Of a stretch of 9,862 bases of DNA, positions 1 to 6,959 are shown one piece after another (the stretch's first letter is position 1; each line of letters starts with the position of its first letter). A model generated the notes under the pieces. It had not been told where the DNA came from and made no database searches. It saw nothing but the letters and a program-made list of their open reading frames with translations. The stretch comes from Desulfatitalea sp. (GTDB taxonomy: Bacteria > Desulfobacterota > Desulfobacteria > Desulfobacterales > Desulfosarcinaceae). Both the position numbers and the translations under genes were made by a program. Location: assembly GCA_013041835.1 (NCBI GenBank), contig JABDRH010000358.1, positions 1-9,862 on the forward strand, given 5' to 3'.

Positions 1-1413
1 GCCATGCGGGATGCCGGCGTTACGCCTGCCGATATCGATTATATCAGCCTGCACGGGACCGGCACCCGGGACAATGACCTGGCCGAGGAGCGGGCCGTGC
101 AAACGCTTTTTGGCGACGATGCCCCGGCCGCCTCGTCCATAAAAGGCGCTACCGGTCACAGCCTGGCCGCGGCGGGGGCCATAGAAGCGGTTGTGGCGGG
201 TTTGAGTATCGCGCATGGCCTGGTGCCCGGTAATCCGGGATTCAGTCGGCCGGACCCCGAGATGAAGCTGAAGCCGGTCGCCATACCTAAAAAAGCACCG
301 GTGGCCACGGTACTTTCCAACTCTTTTGGGTTCGGCGGCAACAACGCCGCCTTGGTTATCCGCCGGCATGGGCATGCTTCGACATCTTCAATTGTCTCAG
401 GGGCCGCTCCAAGCCATTTGACCATCGCCGGACGCGCCTGCGTGACAGGGGCCGGAAAGACCGAAGCGACCTGGCAGGCCATCGAAGCGGGCGAGAGTTG
501 CGCCGGCGTTTTGGACGAAGGGCCGTTGTCTCAGGGATTGCCGCCGAGAGCCATTCGCCGGTTGAAGCGGCTGCCAAAAATGGCCATGGCGCTGGCCGCT
601 GATCTTTGTGCCGCGACTTCCGAGACGCTCCTGCCGGGCATGGTGATCATGGGCACGGCCTGGGGGGCTTTGTCGGAAACCCACGACTTCCTAAAGGGCG
701 TGATCGACAGCAACGGGCGGTTCCCATCTCCCACTGATTTTATCGGCTCGGTTCACAACGCACCGGCCGGTCAGATCGCCATGATGCTGGGCGCCAAGGG
801 AGCCAATATCACGGTATCGGGCGGGGATTGCTCTTTTGAACAGGCCCTGCTCACCGCCGACTTGCTGACACGAAATCATCCGGTGTCGCTGATGGTGACG
901 GCGGCGGATGAGCACCATCCGGTCTTTTCCCCCCTTTTTGATGCCTCCGTGCGCCAGGCCGGCCTGCATGCCGATGGCGGCGGCGCCTTGTTGTTGTCCC
1001 GGCAGAAGCATCCTGCCGGCCCCTCGGTGGCGTTGTTGCACTTGCGGGCGGGCTGGGAGCCGGAAGCGGTTGCCGCCCTGATCCACCGTTTGGGCGGCGG
1101 AAAGCAGATCGAAGAACGGTTCGGTGCCGTTCTGGTCGGTCTGCCGGCCGGATGCCGCGATCAAGCCCAACGCCAATTGACGGCCTTTTTGACCCAAACC
1201 CGCTTCGAGGGCCCACTGGTCGACTATCGCCGGTACCTGGGCGAATTCGCCTCGGCCTCGGCCGTGGCCGCGGTATTGGCGGCGCAAATGGTGATGCAAG
1301 GGGCCATGCCGGGAGGGCTGACGCAAGGAAAAACCTGCCACCTGAATGGAAAGGGGATTTTGGTGCTGGGGTTGGGCGAACAAATCTCCGCCGTCGGGAT
1401 CATGCCGGCATGA
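1..1413 (+). CDS. Ketosynthase C-terminal half fused to a degenerate KS/chain-length-factor-like domain (5'-truncated by window)
   Basis: The frame is open from base 1, so the true start and the first KS's nucleophilic Cys lie upstream. Numbering here starts at the Met at base 4. Residues 1-120 are the C-terminal half of a FabF-type beta-ketoacyl-ACP synthase: HGTGT (His17), Lys47, GH (His52) and the closing SFGFGG motif (107-112). After a short linker, residues ~139-469 form a second KS-like fold resembling the Ketoacyl-synt_2/chain-length-factor type of aryl polyene clusters; the SVHNAPAG motif near 250 is typical. Cys276 sits at the nucleophile position (GGDCSF). In the C-terminal half, the HGTGT position reads LPAGC (380-384) and the GH position reads GE (Glu414), so both catalytic His are gone. 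Condensation therefore probably falls to the first domain, while the second may pair with it or set chain length (inference). The stop overlaps the next start as ATGA. The family call is confident; the role of the second domain is not. Confidence 0.85.
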   Translation, partial: AMRDAGVTPADIDYISLHGTGTRDNDLAEERAVQTLFGDDAPAASSIKGATGHSLAAAGAIEAVVAGLSIAHGLVPGNPGFSRPDPEMKLKPVAIPKKAPVATVLSNSFGFGGNNAALVIRRHGHASTSSIVSGAAPSHLTIAGRACVTGAGKTEATWQAIEAGESCAGVLDEGPLSQGLPPRAIRRLKRLPKMAMALAADLCAATSETLLPGMVIMGTAWGALSETHDFLKGVIDSNGRFPSPTDFIGSVHNAPAGQIAMMLGAKGANITVSGGDCSFEQALLTADLLTRNHPVSLMVTAADEHHPVFSPLFDASVRQAGLHADGGGALLLSRQKHPAGPSVALLHLRAGWEPEAVAALIHRLGGGKQIEERFGAVLVGLPAGCRDQAQRQLTAFLTQTRFEGPLVDYRRYLGEFASASAVAAVLAAQMVMQGAMPGGLTQGKTCHLNGKGILVLGLGEQISAVGIMPA

Positions 1414-2762
1414 GAGTATTATTGGTCTCCGCCAACACGGTGATCGAACCCTATCCGGTCTATCCGTTGGGGTTGGATTACGTCACGGCTGCTCTGGCTC
1501 AAGATCATCATGACGTCGTGCGTCTGGATATGAACGACTTGACAGACGACGGTGGCATAACCGCGGTAGTAAACCGATTCGGGCCGGATGTCATCGGACT
1601 CTCCCTGCGCAATATCGACAATACAGACGCCCTCCGGCCGGTCAGCTTCATCCCGCGCTACCGGCGCATCATGGCGATGCTTCGCGCCGCTTGCGACGCC
1701 CCGGTGGTTTTAGGGGGCAGCGGCTTTACCCTTTTCCCCGAGGCATTGATGCGGATATTGGCGGCTGATTTCGGGATCGTCGGGGAGGGTGAGCGCATGC
1801 GGGAACTGCTGGCCGCACTTCAAAACGGGCAAACGCCCATCGGCATCCCCGGCATCATCGAACGTTCCGGGCGCGGTGTTGCTCCCGTGCCGTTGGGCGC
1901 GACACCGTTGCCTGCCGCCGGCGCTGGTCCGACCGTGGCGGATTACTACCTTAAGCAGGGCGGCATGCTCAACCTGCAAACCAAGCGCGGTTGCCCGTTC
2001 CGGTGCATCTACTGCAGCTACCCGCATATCGAAGGCCGCACCCTGCGTGGGCAGCCGCCGGAGCAATTGGCCCAGGCGGCCCTGGCGCGGCAGCAAGCCG
2101 GCGCCAGGTACCTGTTTGTCACCGATTCGGCCTTCAATGCCGATAGCCGTCACAGCCTAGAAGTGGCCCGGGCTTTCAAGGCCGCGGGATTGACGATTCC
2201 CTGGGGCGCCTTTTTCGCACCCGTACGGATGCCGGATGGATATTTTCACACGCTTGCCGAATGCGGCCTCGAGCACGTGGAGTTCGGCACCGAAGCGCTC
2301 GACAATGCGGTGTTGCGTTCATACGGCAAACCGTTCACCGTGGCCGATGTGTTCGCAGCCCACATGCAGGCCCGTGACGCGGGGCTGCACGTGGCCCACT
2401 ATTTCCTGTTCGCCGGTCCCGGGGAGGATGCGCAGACCGTGCGCGCCACCCTGGAAAACATTGAAATGCTGGAAAAAACCGTATTGTTCCTGTTTTGCGG
2501 CATGCGTATCTACCCGCATACGGCACTTTACCGGCAGGCGTTGGCCGAAGGACAACTCAGCCCCCGCAGGCCGATCCTGGCGCCTGTGTTTTACCGGCCC
2601 GCGGGCATCTCCATCGCCAAAGCCGCGGAATTGATTGAAACGCATGCCCGGGGCCGTGTCCATTGGGTCCACGCCGGCGGCGGACAGGCATCTGGAGAAA
2701 TCCTGCAACGCATGTACCGCAAGGGATATTCCGGTCCGCTGTGGGAATTTCTGGCCCGGTGA
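1410..2762 (+). CDS. B12-binding domain / radical SAM protein, lipid-biosynthesis type
   Basis: The protein is 450 aa from the ATG at 1410, which overlaps the upstream TGA as ATGA and implies translational coupling. The frame stays open further upstream, but only inside the preceding gene. Residues 1-150 form a Rossmann-like cobalamin-binding region (LLVSANT at the N-terminus, VVLGGSGFTLFP at 99-110, GIVGEGER at 122-129). I do not see the classical DxHxxG cobalamin motif, which is commonly absent in class B radical SAM enzymes. The radical SAM core carries CxxxCxxC as Cys195, Cys199 and Cys202 (GCPFRCIYCSYP), which should bind the [4Fe-4S] cluster and SAM. The segment IGLSLRNIDNTD (62-73) resembles a subgroup annotated as lipid-biosynthesis B12-binding/radical SAM proteins. 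Family members catalyse radical methylation or other C-C chemistry at unactivated carbons. The substrate here is unknown; an ACP-bound or lipid-linked acyl chain is inferred from the neighbours. Confidence 0.9.
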   Translation: MRVLLVSANTVIEPYPVYPLGLDYVTAALAQDHHDVVRLDMNDLTDDGGITAVVNRFGPDVIGLSLRNIDNTDALRPVSFIPRYRRIMAMLRAACDAPVVLGGSGFTLFPEALMRILAADFGIVGEGERMRELLAALQNGQTPIGIPGIIERSGRGVAPVPLGATPLPAAGAGPTVADYYLKQGGMLNLQTKRGCPFRCIYCSYPHIEGRTLRGQPPEQLAQAALARQQAGARYLFVTDSAFNADSRHSLEVARAFKAAGLTIPWGAFFAPVRMPDGYFHTLAECGLEHVEFGTEALDNAVLRSYGKPFTVADVFAAHMQARDAGLHVAHYFLFAGPGEDAQTVRATLENIEMLEKTVLFLFCGMRIYPHTALYRQALAEGQLSPRRPILAPVFYRPAGISIAKAAELIETHARGRVHWVHAGGGQASGEILQRMYRKGYSGPLWEFLAR

Positions 2763-2801
2763 AGCGGCTGCCGGCAAAGATGCGCGCAGCAAGGTAGCAA
2801 C

Positions 2802-3176
2802 ATGGGATTTACAACAAAAAGAACAATGTGGTACGAACTCGGGGATTTGGAACGAACAGGGGATTCCGGACTACGTGCGGTGGCATTTGTACCGGCCGAT
2901 TCCCCCTGGTTCGACGGCCATTTCCCCGGCCGACCGGTGCTGCCGGGCATTGCCCAACTGGGCATGGTGCTGGCGCTGATCAGCAAAGCCACGGGCACGG
3001 CGCTTTTCATCCGGCAGGTGGGCAGGGTCCGTTTCAAACGGGTGATTCCGCCCGGATCGCATCTGACGTTGTATGCTGAAGCCAAGCCCGGCAAGGCGGG
3101 GCAGTATCTGTTCCGCATTGAAAAAGGCTCGGACCTGGTCTGTAGCGGCAACATGACCGTTGCCGGGAAAAATTAA
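2802..3176 (+). CDS. FabZ/FabA-like hotdog protein with altered active site
   Basis: This is a 124-aa single-hotdog protein of the 3-hydroxyacyl-ACP dehydratase superfamily. The start at 2802 is preceded by AAGG at 2791-2794; the in-frame ATG at 2826 (Met9) is a weaker alternative. The signature SPWFDGHFPGRPVLPG (34-49) is clear, with the catalytic His at 40. In FabZ a Glu, and in FabA an Asp, lies five residues after the PG of this motif. Here the aligned residue is Gly54 (PGIAQLGM), so the second catalytic residue seems to be missing. The protein may be a poor or non-catalytic dehydratase, an isomerase-like or binding subunit, or it may use another acid. It lies 39 bp after the B12-radical SAM gene and 25 bp before the ACP gene, which fits an acyl-ACP substrate. 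Family assignment is confident; dehydratase activity is doubtful. Confidence 0.85.
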   Translation: MGFTTKRTMWYELGDLERTGDSGLRAVAFVPADSPWFDGHFPGRPVLPGIAQLGMVLALISKATGTALFIRQVGRVRFKRVIPPGSHLTLYAEAKPGKAGQYLFRIEKGSDLVCSGNMTVAGKN

Positions 3177-3201
3177 AATTCATCCAAGGAGACACGTACG
3201 C

Positions 3202-3471
3202 ATGGCGGTGGAGACCGAACTGGACAAAATCATTCTGCATGTCGCAAAGATCATGATCGATGAGCTCAAGCTGGAGGATGTTACCGCGGAGACTTTCGAC
3301 CCCGATATCGATCTGGTGGACGAGGTGGGTATCGATAGCATGGACCTGGCGACGGTCGCCTTGGTGTTGCGCGATGAATATAAAGTGCGCATTGACGAAG
3401 ACGACTACCCCAAGTTGACCACGATCCGCCTGATCTCTGAATACCTGCAACGCAAGCTGGCCGTTGTGTGA
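3202..3471 (+). CDS. Acyl carrier protein
   Basis: The protein is 89 aa, a normal ACP length. The start at 3202 has AAGGAG at 3186-3191, ten bases upstream; an in-frame ATG at 3160 would lie inside the preceding gene and lacks this support. The phosphopantetheine attachment motif is VGIDSMDLATV, with the carrier Ser at 46, following the acidic stretch typical of helix II. The C-terminal part (TIRLISEYLQ) matches the last ACP helix. It should carry the growing acyl chain for the ketosynthases, the hotdog enzymes and the thioesterase of the operon, in the cytoplasm. Its position next to the FabZ-like and radical SAM genes suggests a dedicated pathway carrier rather than the housekeeping ACP (inference). 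It is the only carrier protein in the window. Confidence 0.93.
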   Translation: MAVETELDKIILHVAKIMIDELKLEDVTAETFDPDIDLVDEVGIDSMDLATVALVLRDEYKVRIDEDDYPKLTTIRLISEYLQRKLAVV

Positions 3472-3508
3472 TCCGGCGGCGGCGGATGGCGACATGAAGG
3501 AGAAAAGC

Positions 3509-4606
3509 GTGGAAGCCAAACATGCAACCGGCCCCATGAGCCGTCAGGGCAGCGATTCACAGGGCTGGAAGTTTTCGGATTTGATTGCCGATCCGCAAAT
3601 ACGCGAACGCTGGGATCGTGTACGAAAATACTTCTATTTGCGCGAATCCACATATGACATGACCCGGCGCTGCAACATCCGCTGTGAAGGCTGCTACTAC
3701 TACGAAGGAGAGAAGCAGCACACCCCGGAAATCGCTGATCCCGATCGGTGGCGGGCGCTGATGTTGGCCGAAAAGGCCCGTGGCATCACCTTCGTGGTGC
3801 TGGCCGGCGCCGAGCCCTCGCTGGTGCCGGAACTGCTGTCGGTCTGCCACGAACAGATGCCCTTAGGGGCCATTGCCACCAATGGTCTCGAGTGGATTCC
3901 CAGGCAGGTGGGCTACAAGATACACATCTCCGTGTGGGGCAACGACGCCACCAGTCAAAAATTTCGCGGCGCCCGGGAGATGTTGCCGCGGCAGATCGAA
4001 AATTATCGCAACGATCCGAGGGCGGTGTTTGTCTATACCTTTACCGCCGGTAACATCGACGAAGCCGAAGAGGTGACCCGGGTTCTAGCCGTTGCGGGCT
4101 GTAAAATCACTTTCAACGTCTTTTCGGCACCGGTCGGCTATGACGGCAAACTGCGGCACACGCCCCAGTCGTTGGCGCGAACACGCGGGACCATGCTGGC
4201 GTTGCTCCAACAGTATCCGCAGACGGTGCTGTTTTCTCATTACAATGCCATGGCCCACACCCACCCGTTGGGACTGCACGACCTGTTTGGTTGCGCCTAC
4301 CCCCGGCGCAACCCGTCGGCTGATCCAGGTCTGGGGCGATCGTTCCGCCAGTACCGCACCGATTTGACCTGGGACCGTGAAGCCGCCTGCTGCGTGCCCG
4401 ATACGGATTGCCCGGATTGCCGGCACTATGCTTCGGGAAGCGCCGTGGTGACGTCGCGGCTTTTTCGCCATGCATGCCGGCCCGACGTGTTCGAATCCTG
4501 GCTGGATTACGTGGACACCTACTTGGCCGTGTGGGTCTCAGGGTACGAAAAAGGAAACAATCTTTGTCAGCGTCTGGTGCCGCCTCCCGGACATGATCTG
4601 CTTTAG
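3509..4606 (+). CDS. Radical SAM protein with C-terminal auxiliary cysteine cluster (paralogue A)
   Basis: The protein is 365 aa from the GTG at 3509, chosen because AAGGAG (3497-3502) sits six bases upstream. Alternatives are ATG 3494 (+5 residues), TTG 3464 (overlapping the ACP gene) and ATG 3536. The radical SAM motif is Cys55, Cys59 and Cys62 (RCNIRCEGCYYY), followed by GAEP (100-103), a variant of the usual GGEP SAM-binding motif, and by HISVWG on a later barrel strand. The C-terminal region has Cys262, the pair Cys294-Cys295, then Cys301 and Cys304. This suggests at least one auxiliary iron-sulfur cluster, as in SPASM/twitch enzymes, though the spacing is not an exact SPASM match to my eye. 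The next gene encodes a clear paralogue with the same pattern. Placement between an ACP gene and two KS genes suggests action on an acyl chain or lipid intermediate; a peptide substrate is less likely, as no precursor peptide is visible. Substrate unknown. Confidence 0.87.
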   Translation: MEAKHATGPMSRQGSDSQGWKFSDLIADPQIRERWDRVRKYFYLRESTYDMTRRCNIRCEGCYYYEGEKQHTPEIADPDRWRALMLAEKARGITFVVLAGAEPSLVPELLSVCHEQMPLGAIATNGLEWIPRQVGYKIHISVWGNDATSQKFRGAREMLPRQIENYRNDPRAVFVYTFTAGNIDEAEEVTRVLAVAGCKITFNVFSAPVGYDGKLRHTPQSLARTRGTMLALLQQYPQTVLFSHYNAMAHTHPLGLHDLFGCAYPRRNPSADPGLGRSFRQYRTDLTWDREAACCVPDTDCPDCRHYASGSAVVTSRLFRHACRPDVFESWLDYVDTYLAVWVSGYEKGNNLCQRLVPPPGHDLL

Positions 4607-4615
4607 GAGCGCTGA

Positions 4616-5614
4616 ATGAAGACCGTCAGCTCGTTATTGGATGATCACTGGCATGAACGCTACCGGCGGATCTCCAAGCTGAACATTAGAAGCTCGATCT
4701 ACGATGTGACCAACCGATGCAATCTGCGCTGCAAAGGCTGTTTTTTCTTCTCTTCGGATGAACACAAGGCCGCACCCGAAGAGATGGACATAAAGAAGTG
4801 GGAAGCCTTTGTGGAAAAGGAGAAGGCGCGGGGCGTCAATCTGGCGATTCTCATCGGCGGCGAACCCACCTTGTGCTTCGATCGTGTCGAAGCCTTCTAC
4901 GAGCGGCTGTCCACCTTTTGCGCCACCAATGGATTGATCAAGGTGCCCCGGGACCGCTTCCCGGACATGATGATCGGCATCTCCCTGTGGGGGGATGAGG
5001 CGGACGAACAGGTGCTGCGCGGCAAAGATACTTTTTCCATCTCCAGCAAGAATTACTATGGCGATCCGTATACCTACTACCTGTACACCATCACCCCCAA
5101 GCAGATCGGCAAGACCGGCCGCGTCATCCGGAAGATCCGGGATGCGGGATTGAAAGTGCACATGCAGCTTTTGTCCAATGATGAGGCGGTGGACGGTTTC
5201 TCCTGGCGGCCTCATGAGCTGTCCGCCATCCGCGCTGAAATGGATGCCATGCTGGATGCCTATCCCGATACGGTCATCTCGTCCAAATACTACCACGAGA
5301 TCATCACCACCGGTAAAATGCTCGACCGACCCTTCGGGTGGATGGCGTGTCCCTCGGTGACCATCACCATGGACCATCGTGATCCCCAACCCAAGCGGCT
5401 GACCAATTTTATCCGCTGGGCTTCGGATTTGAAGACCATGCACCGATGCTGCACCTCGGAGACGCGAGACTGCGCCACCTGTAAAGACGGTGCTGCCCAC
5501 ATGAGTTGGGTCATGGTGAACAAACGCGCTCACATGCGCTCCACCAAGGACCTGCAAAACTGGATCGAGATTTACGAAATGTTCGCCAAGCTTTACCAGT
5601 TCATCCCATGGTAG
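4616..5614 (+). CDS. Radical SAM protein with C-terminal auxiliary cysteine cluster (paralogue B)
   Basis: The protein is 332 aa, starting at 4616 with AGGAG at 4605-4609 overlapping the previous stop codon. The cluster-binding motif is Cys35, Cys39 and Cys42 (RCNLRCKGCFFF), with a canonical GGEP at 81-84 and GISLWG at 121-126. The C-terminal cysteines are 245, 278-279, 286 and 289, matching paralogue A in order and nearly in spacing. The region around SIYDVTNRCN and the WG and RG segments also align, so the two genes probably arose by duplication. Differences include GGEP versus GAEP and the lack of A's N-terminal extension. The two may act in sequence or as a pair on an acyl or lipid substrate (inference). 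The 3' end overlaps the next KS gene by seven bases, indicating co-translation. The reaction cannot be told from sequence. Confidence 0.88.
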   Translation: MKTVSSLLDDHWHERYRRISKLNIRSSIYDVTNRCNLRCKGCFFFSSDEHKAAPEEMDIKKWEAFVEKEKARGVNLAILIGGEPTLCFDRVEAFYERLSTFCATNGLIKVPRDRFPDMMIGISLWGDEADEQVLRGKDTFSISSKNYYGDPYTYYLYTITPKQIGKTGRVIRKIRDAGLKVHMQLLSNDEAVDGFSWRPHELSAIRAEMDAMLDAYPDTVISSKYYHEIITTGKMLDRPFGWMACPSVTITMDHRDPQPKRLTNFIRWASDLKTMHRCCTSETRDCATCKDGAAHMSWVMVNKRAHMRSTKDLQNWIEIYEMFAKLYQFIPW

Positions 5615-6864
5615 AAAAAAGCAAAAGACCTGTCGTTATCGGCTATGATGCAATTTCTCCGCTGGGCGTCGACCTCAACGAGCAGTGGCGGCGCGCCCTG
5701 CAGGGGCAAAGCGGTATCGGCCGCCTGACCCGCTTCGAGCCGGCAGGCGATTTCCCGGTTCACATCGCAGGGCAGGCGCCGGATATCGATCATCTGCCTT
5801 ACCCGTTTTTAAAGCCGCGCGAGCAGGCCCGCTGGGTTTCGCCGATATTCAAGTATGCGCTGCTGACCGTTTCCCGGGCATTGAATCACAGCGGGCTGGA
5901 GATCACCCCGGCGCTGGCCCCCCGCGTGGCCGTCACGTATAGCTCAGCGGTGGGCGGGCTCGATGTGGTGCTGGATGCCGACCGGAGACTGAGGGCCTCC
6001 GGCGCTTTGCCCATGCCCTATATCAATCCCAATGCATGCATCAATATGGTGACCGGAAAGGTGGCCATGCTGACCGGCGCCACGGGACCGATTACCAGCA
6101 CCATCAGCGCCTGCGCCACCGGAGTGGTCTCCATGATCGTGGGCGCGATGCTGATGGCTCTGGACCGCGCCGACGTGGCGATTTGCGGCGCCGTGGATTT
6201 TGCCCTGGTGGAGCCTATCGTTGCCGGCTTTGCCACCATGAACGGCGCCTTCGTACCGAAAGAAGGGGCGCCGGATGAACCCCCATCGACCGCCAGCCGT
6301 CCCTTTTCCATTCACCGGCGCGGATTTGTGATTTCCGAGGGCGCCGGTTGCATCGTGCTTGCCACGGAAGACTTTGCCCGCGCCCACGGCCTTGACTATC
6401 GGACGGCCCTGGCGGGATGGAGCACAAGTTCGGACGCTTTCCATTTCGTGGCCCCCCGGCTGGAGACCGTTCAGCGCTGTATACAGGAAAGCATTGATCA
6501 TGCCGGCATTTCGCCTCGCGCCATCGATGCGGTCAATGCCCATGCCGCCGCCACGCGCGTCGGAGACAAGGTGGAGTCTGACGCATTGGCAGGCGTGTTC
6601 GGGGATGCGGTGCCACCCGTGACGGCCAATAAATCCCTTATCGGTCACGCCATGGGAGCCGCCAGCGCCATCGAGTCGGTTTTTGCCCTCGAAGGCATGA
6701 ACGCGGGCATGCTGCCGCCGACGATCAATTACAAGGCTGACCCCGAAATCCGGATTGACTGCGTGCCCGGCGCCTGCCGCAGCGTGGACCAGACCTTTGT
6801 GCTGAAAAATGCCTTTGGATTCGGCGGCTGCAATGCATGCGTCGTGTTTGAGCGGCTTGCATGA
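5608..6864 (+). CDS. Beta-ketoacyl-ACP synthase (FabF type), KS 1
   Basis: The protein is 418 aa from the ATG at 5608, which overlaps the upstream stop by seven bases. The frame is open further upstream, but an earlier start would add an arginine/histidine-rich stretch unlike any KS and lying within the preceding gene. The length is typical of FabF. The nucleophile is Cys169 (SACATG), the first His is 312 in HAAAT rather than the usual HGTGT, Lys is 342 and the second His is 347 (LIGHAMG). The closing motif is NAFGFGG (401-407). The triad is complete, so it should catalyse decarboxylative Claisen condensation of malonyl-ACP with an acyl chain. The N-terminus (VVIGYDAISPLG) shares the unusual GYD element with KS 2 downstream, suggesting the two are sister enzymes. 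It probably elongates a chain on the operon's ACP; chain-length preference cannot be inferred. Confidence 0.92.
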   Translation: MVEKSKRPVVIGYDAISPLGVDLNEQWRRALQGQSGIGRLTRFEPAGDFPVHIAGQAPDIDHLPYPFLKPREQARWVSPIFKYALLTVSRALNHSGLEITPALAPRVAVTYSSAVGGLDVVLDADRRLRASGALPMPYINPNACINMVTGKVAMLTGATGPITSTISACATGVVSMIVGAMLMALDRADVAICGAVDFALVEPIVAGFATMNGAFVPKEGAPDEPPSTASRPFSIHRRGFVISEGAGCIVLATEDFARAHGLDYRTALAGWSTSSDAFHFVAPRLETVQRCIQESIDHAGISPRAIDAVNAHAAATRVGDKVESDALAGVFGDAVPPVTANKSLIGHAMGAASAIESVFALEGMNAGMLPPTINYKADPEIRIDCVPGACRSVDQTFVLKNAFGFGGCNACVVFERLA

Positions 6865-6959
6865 TCCTTATGGATGGGGTCGTGCATTCTAATGAGAAGC
6901 GCATTGGGGCTGCATCAGCCCCGTGATGTGAATAATTTGGAGAACAATACATCCTTGTT
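6865..6959 (+). promoter_or_regulatory. Intergenic region with GC-rich hairpin between KS 1 and KS 2
   Basis: This 95-bp gap is the longest in an otherwise compact operon. It contains the inverted repeat GGGGCTG (6906-6912), loop CAT, CAGCCCC (6916-6922). The repeat can extend imperfectly through CATT (6902-6905) and GATG (6925-6928), with a two-base bulge. No T-run follows, so it does not look like a standard intrinsic terminator. It could be an RNA processing or stability element, or an attenuator (inference). A TCTAAT at 6888-6893 resembles a -10 box, but the hexamer 17 bp upstream (TCCTTA) is a poor -35 match, so an internal promoter is only a weak possibility. GGAGAA at 6939-6944 is the only Shine-Dalgarno-like site and lies 15 bases before the KS 2 ATG, longer than usual. 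Confidence 0.4.

Noticed and set aside
691..1383. Open frame on the - strand opposite the KS-like fusion
   Set aside because: The translation has no recognisable motif, and the + strand reading shows conserved KS features throughout.
1152..1409. N-terminal extension of the B12-radical SAM protein
   Set aside because: The extra residues lie wholly inside the upstream gene, resemble no domain, and the ATG at 1410 gives the expected beta-strand start of the B12-binding region.
4634..5557. Long open frame on the - strand opposite radical SAM paralogue B
   Set aside because: GC-rich coding DNA often leaves long antisense frames. The translation shows no family motif, whereas the + strand encodes a clear radical SAM protein.
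5506..5607. N-terminal extension of KS 1
   Set aside because: The extension overlaps the radical SAM gene and does not look like a KS N-terminus; the ATG at 5608 gives normal FabF length.
6865..6900. Internal promoter with TTGCAT (6857-6862) and TCTAAT (6888-6893)
   Set aside because: The spacer between these hexamers is 25 bp, too long for a sigma-70-type promoter, and the hexamer at the right distance is a poor match, so no firm promoter call is made.
6906..6922. Intrinsic terminator
   Set aside because: The hairpin is followed by GTGATGTG rather than a T-run, and a same-strand gene of the same pathway follows directly.
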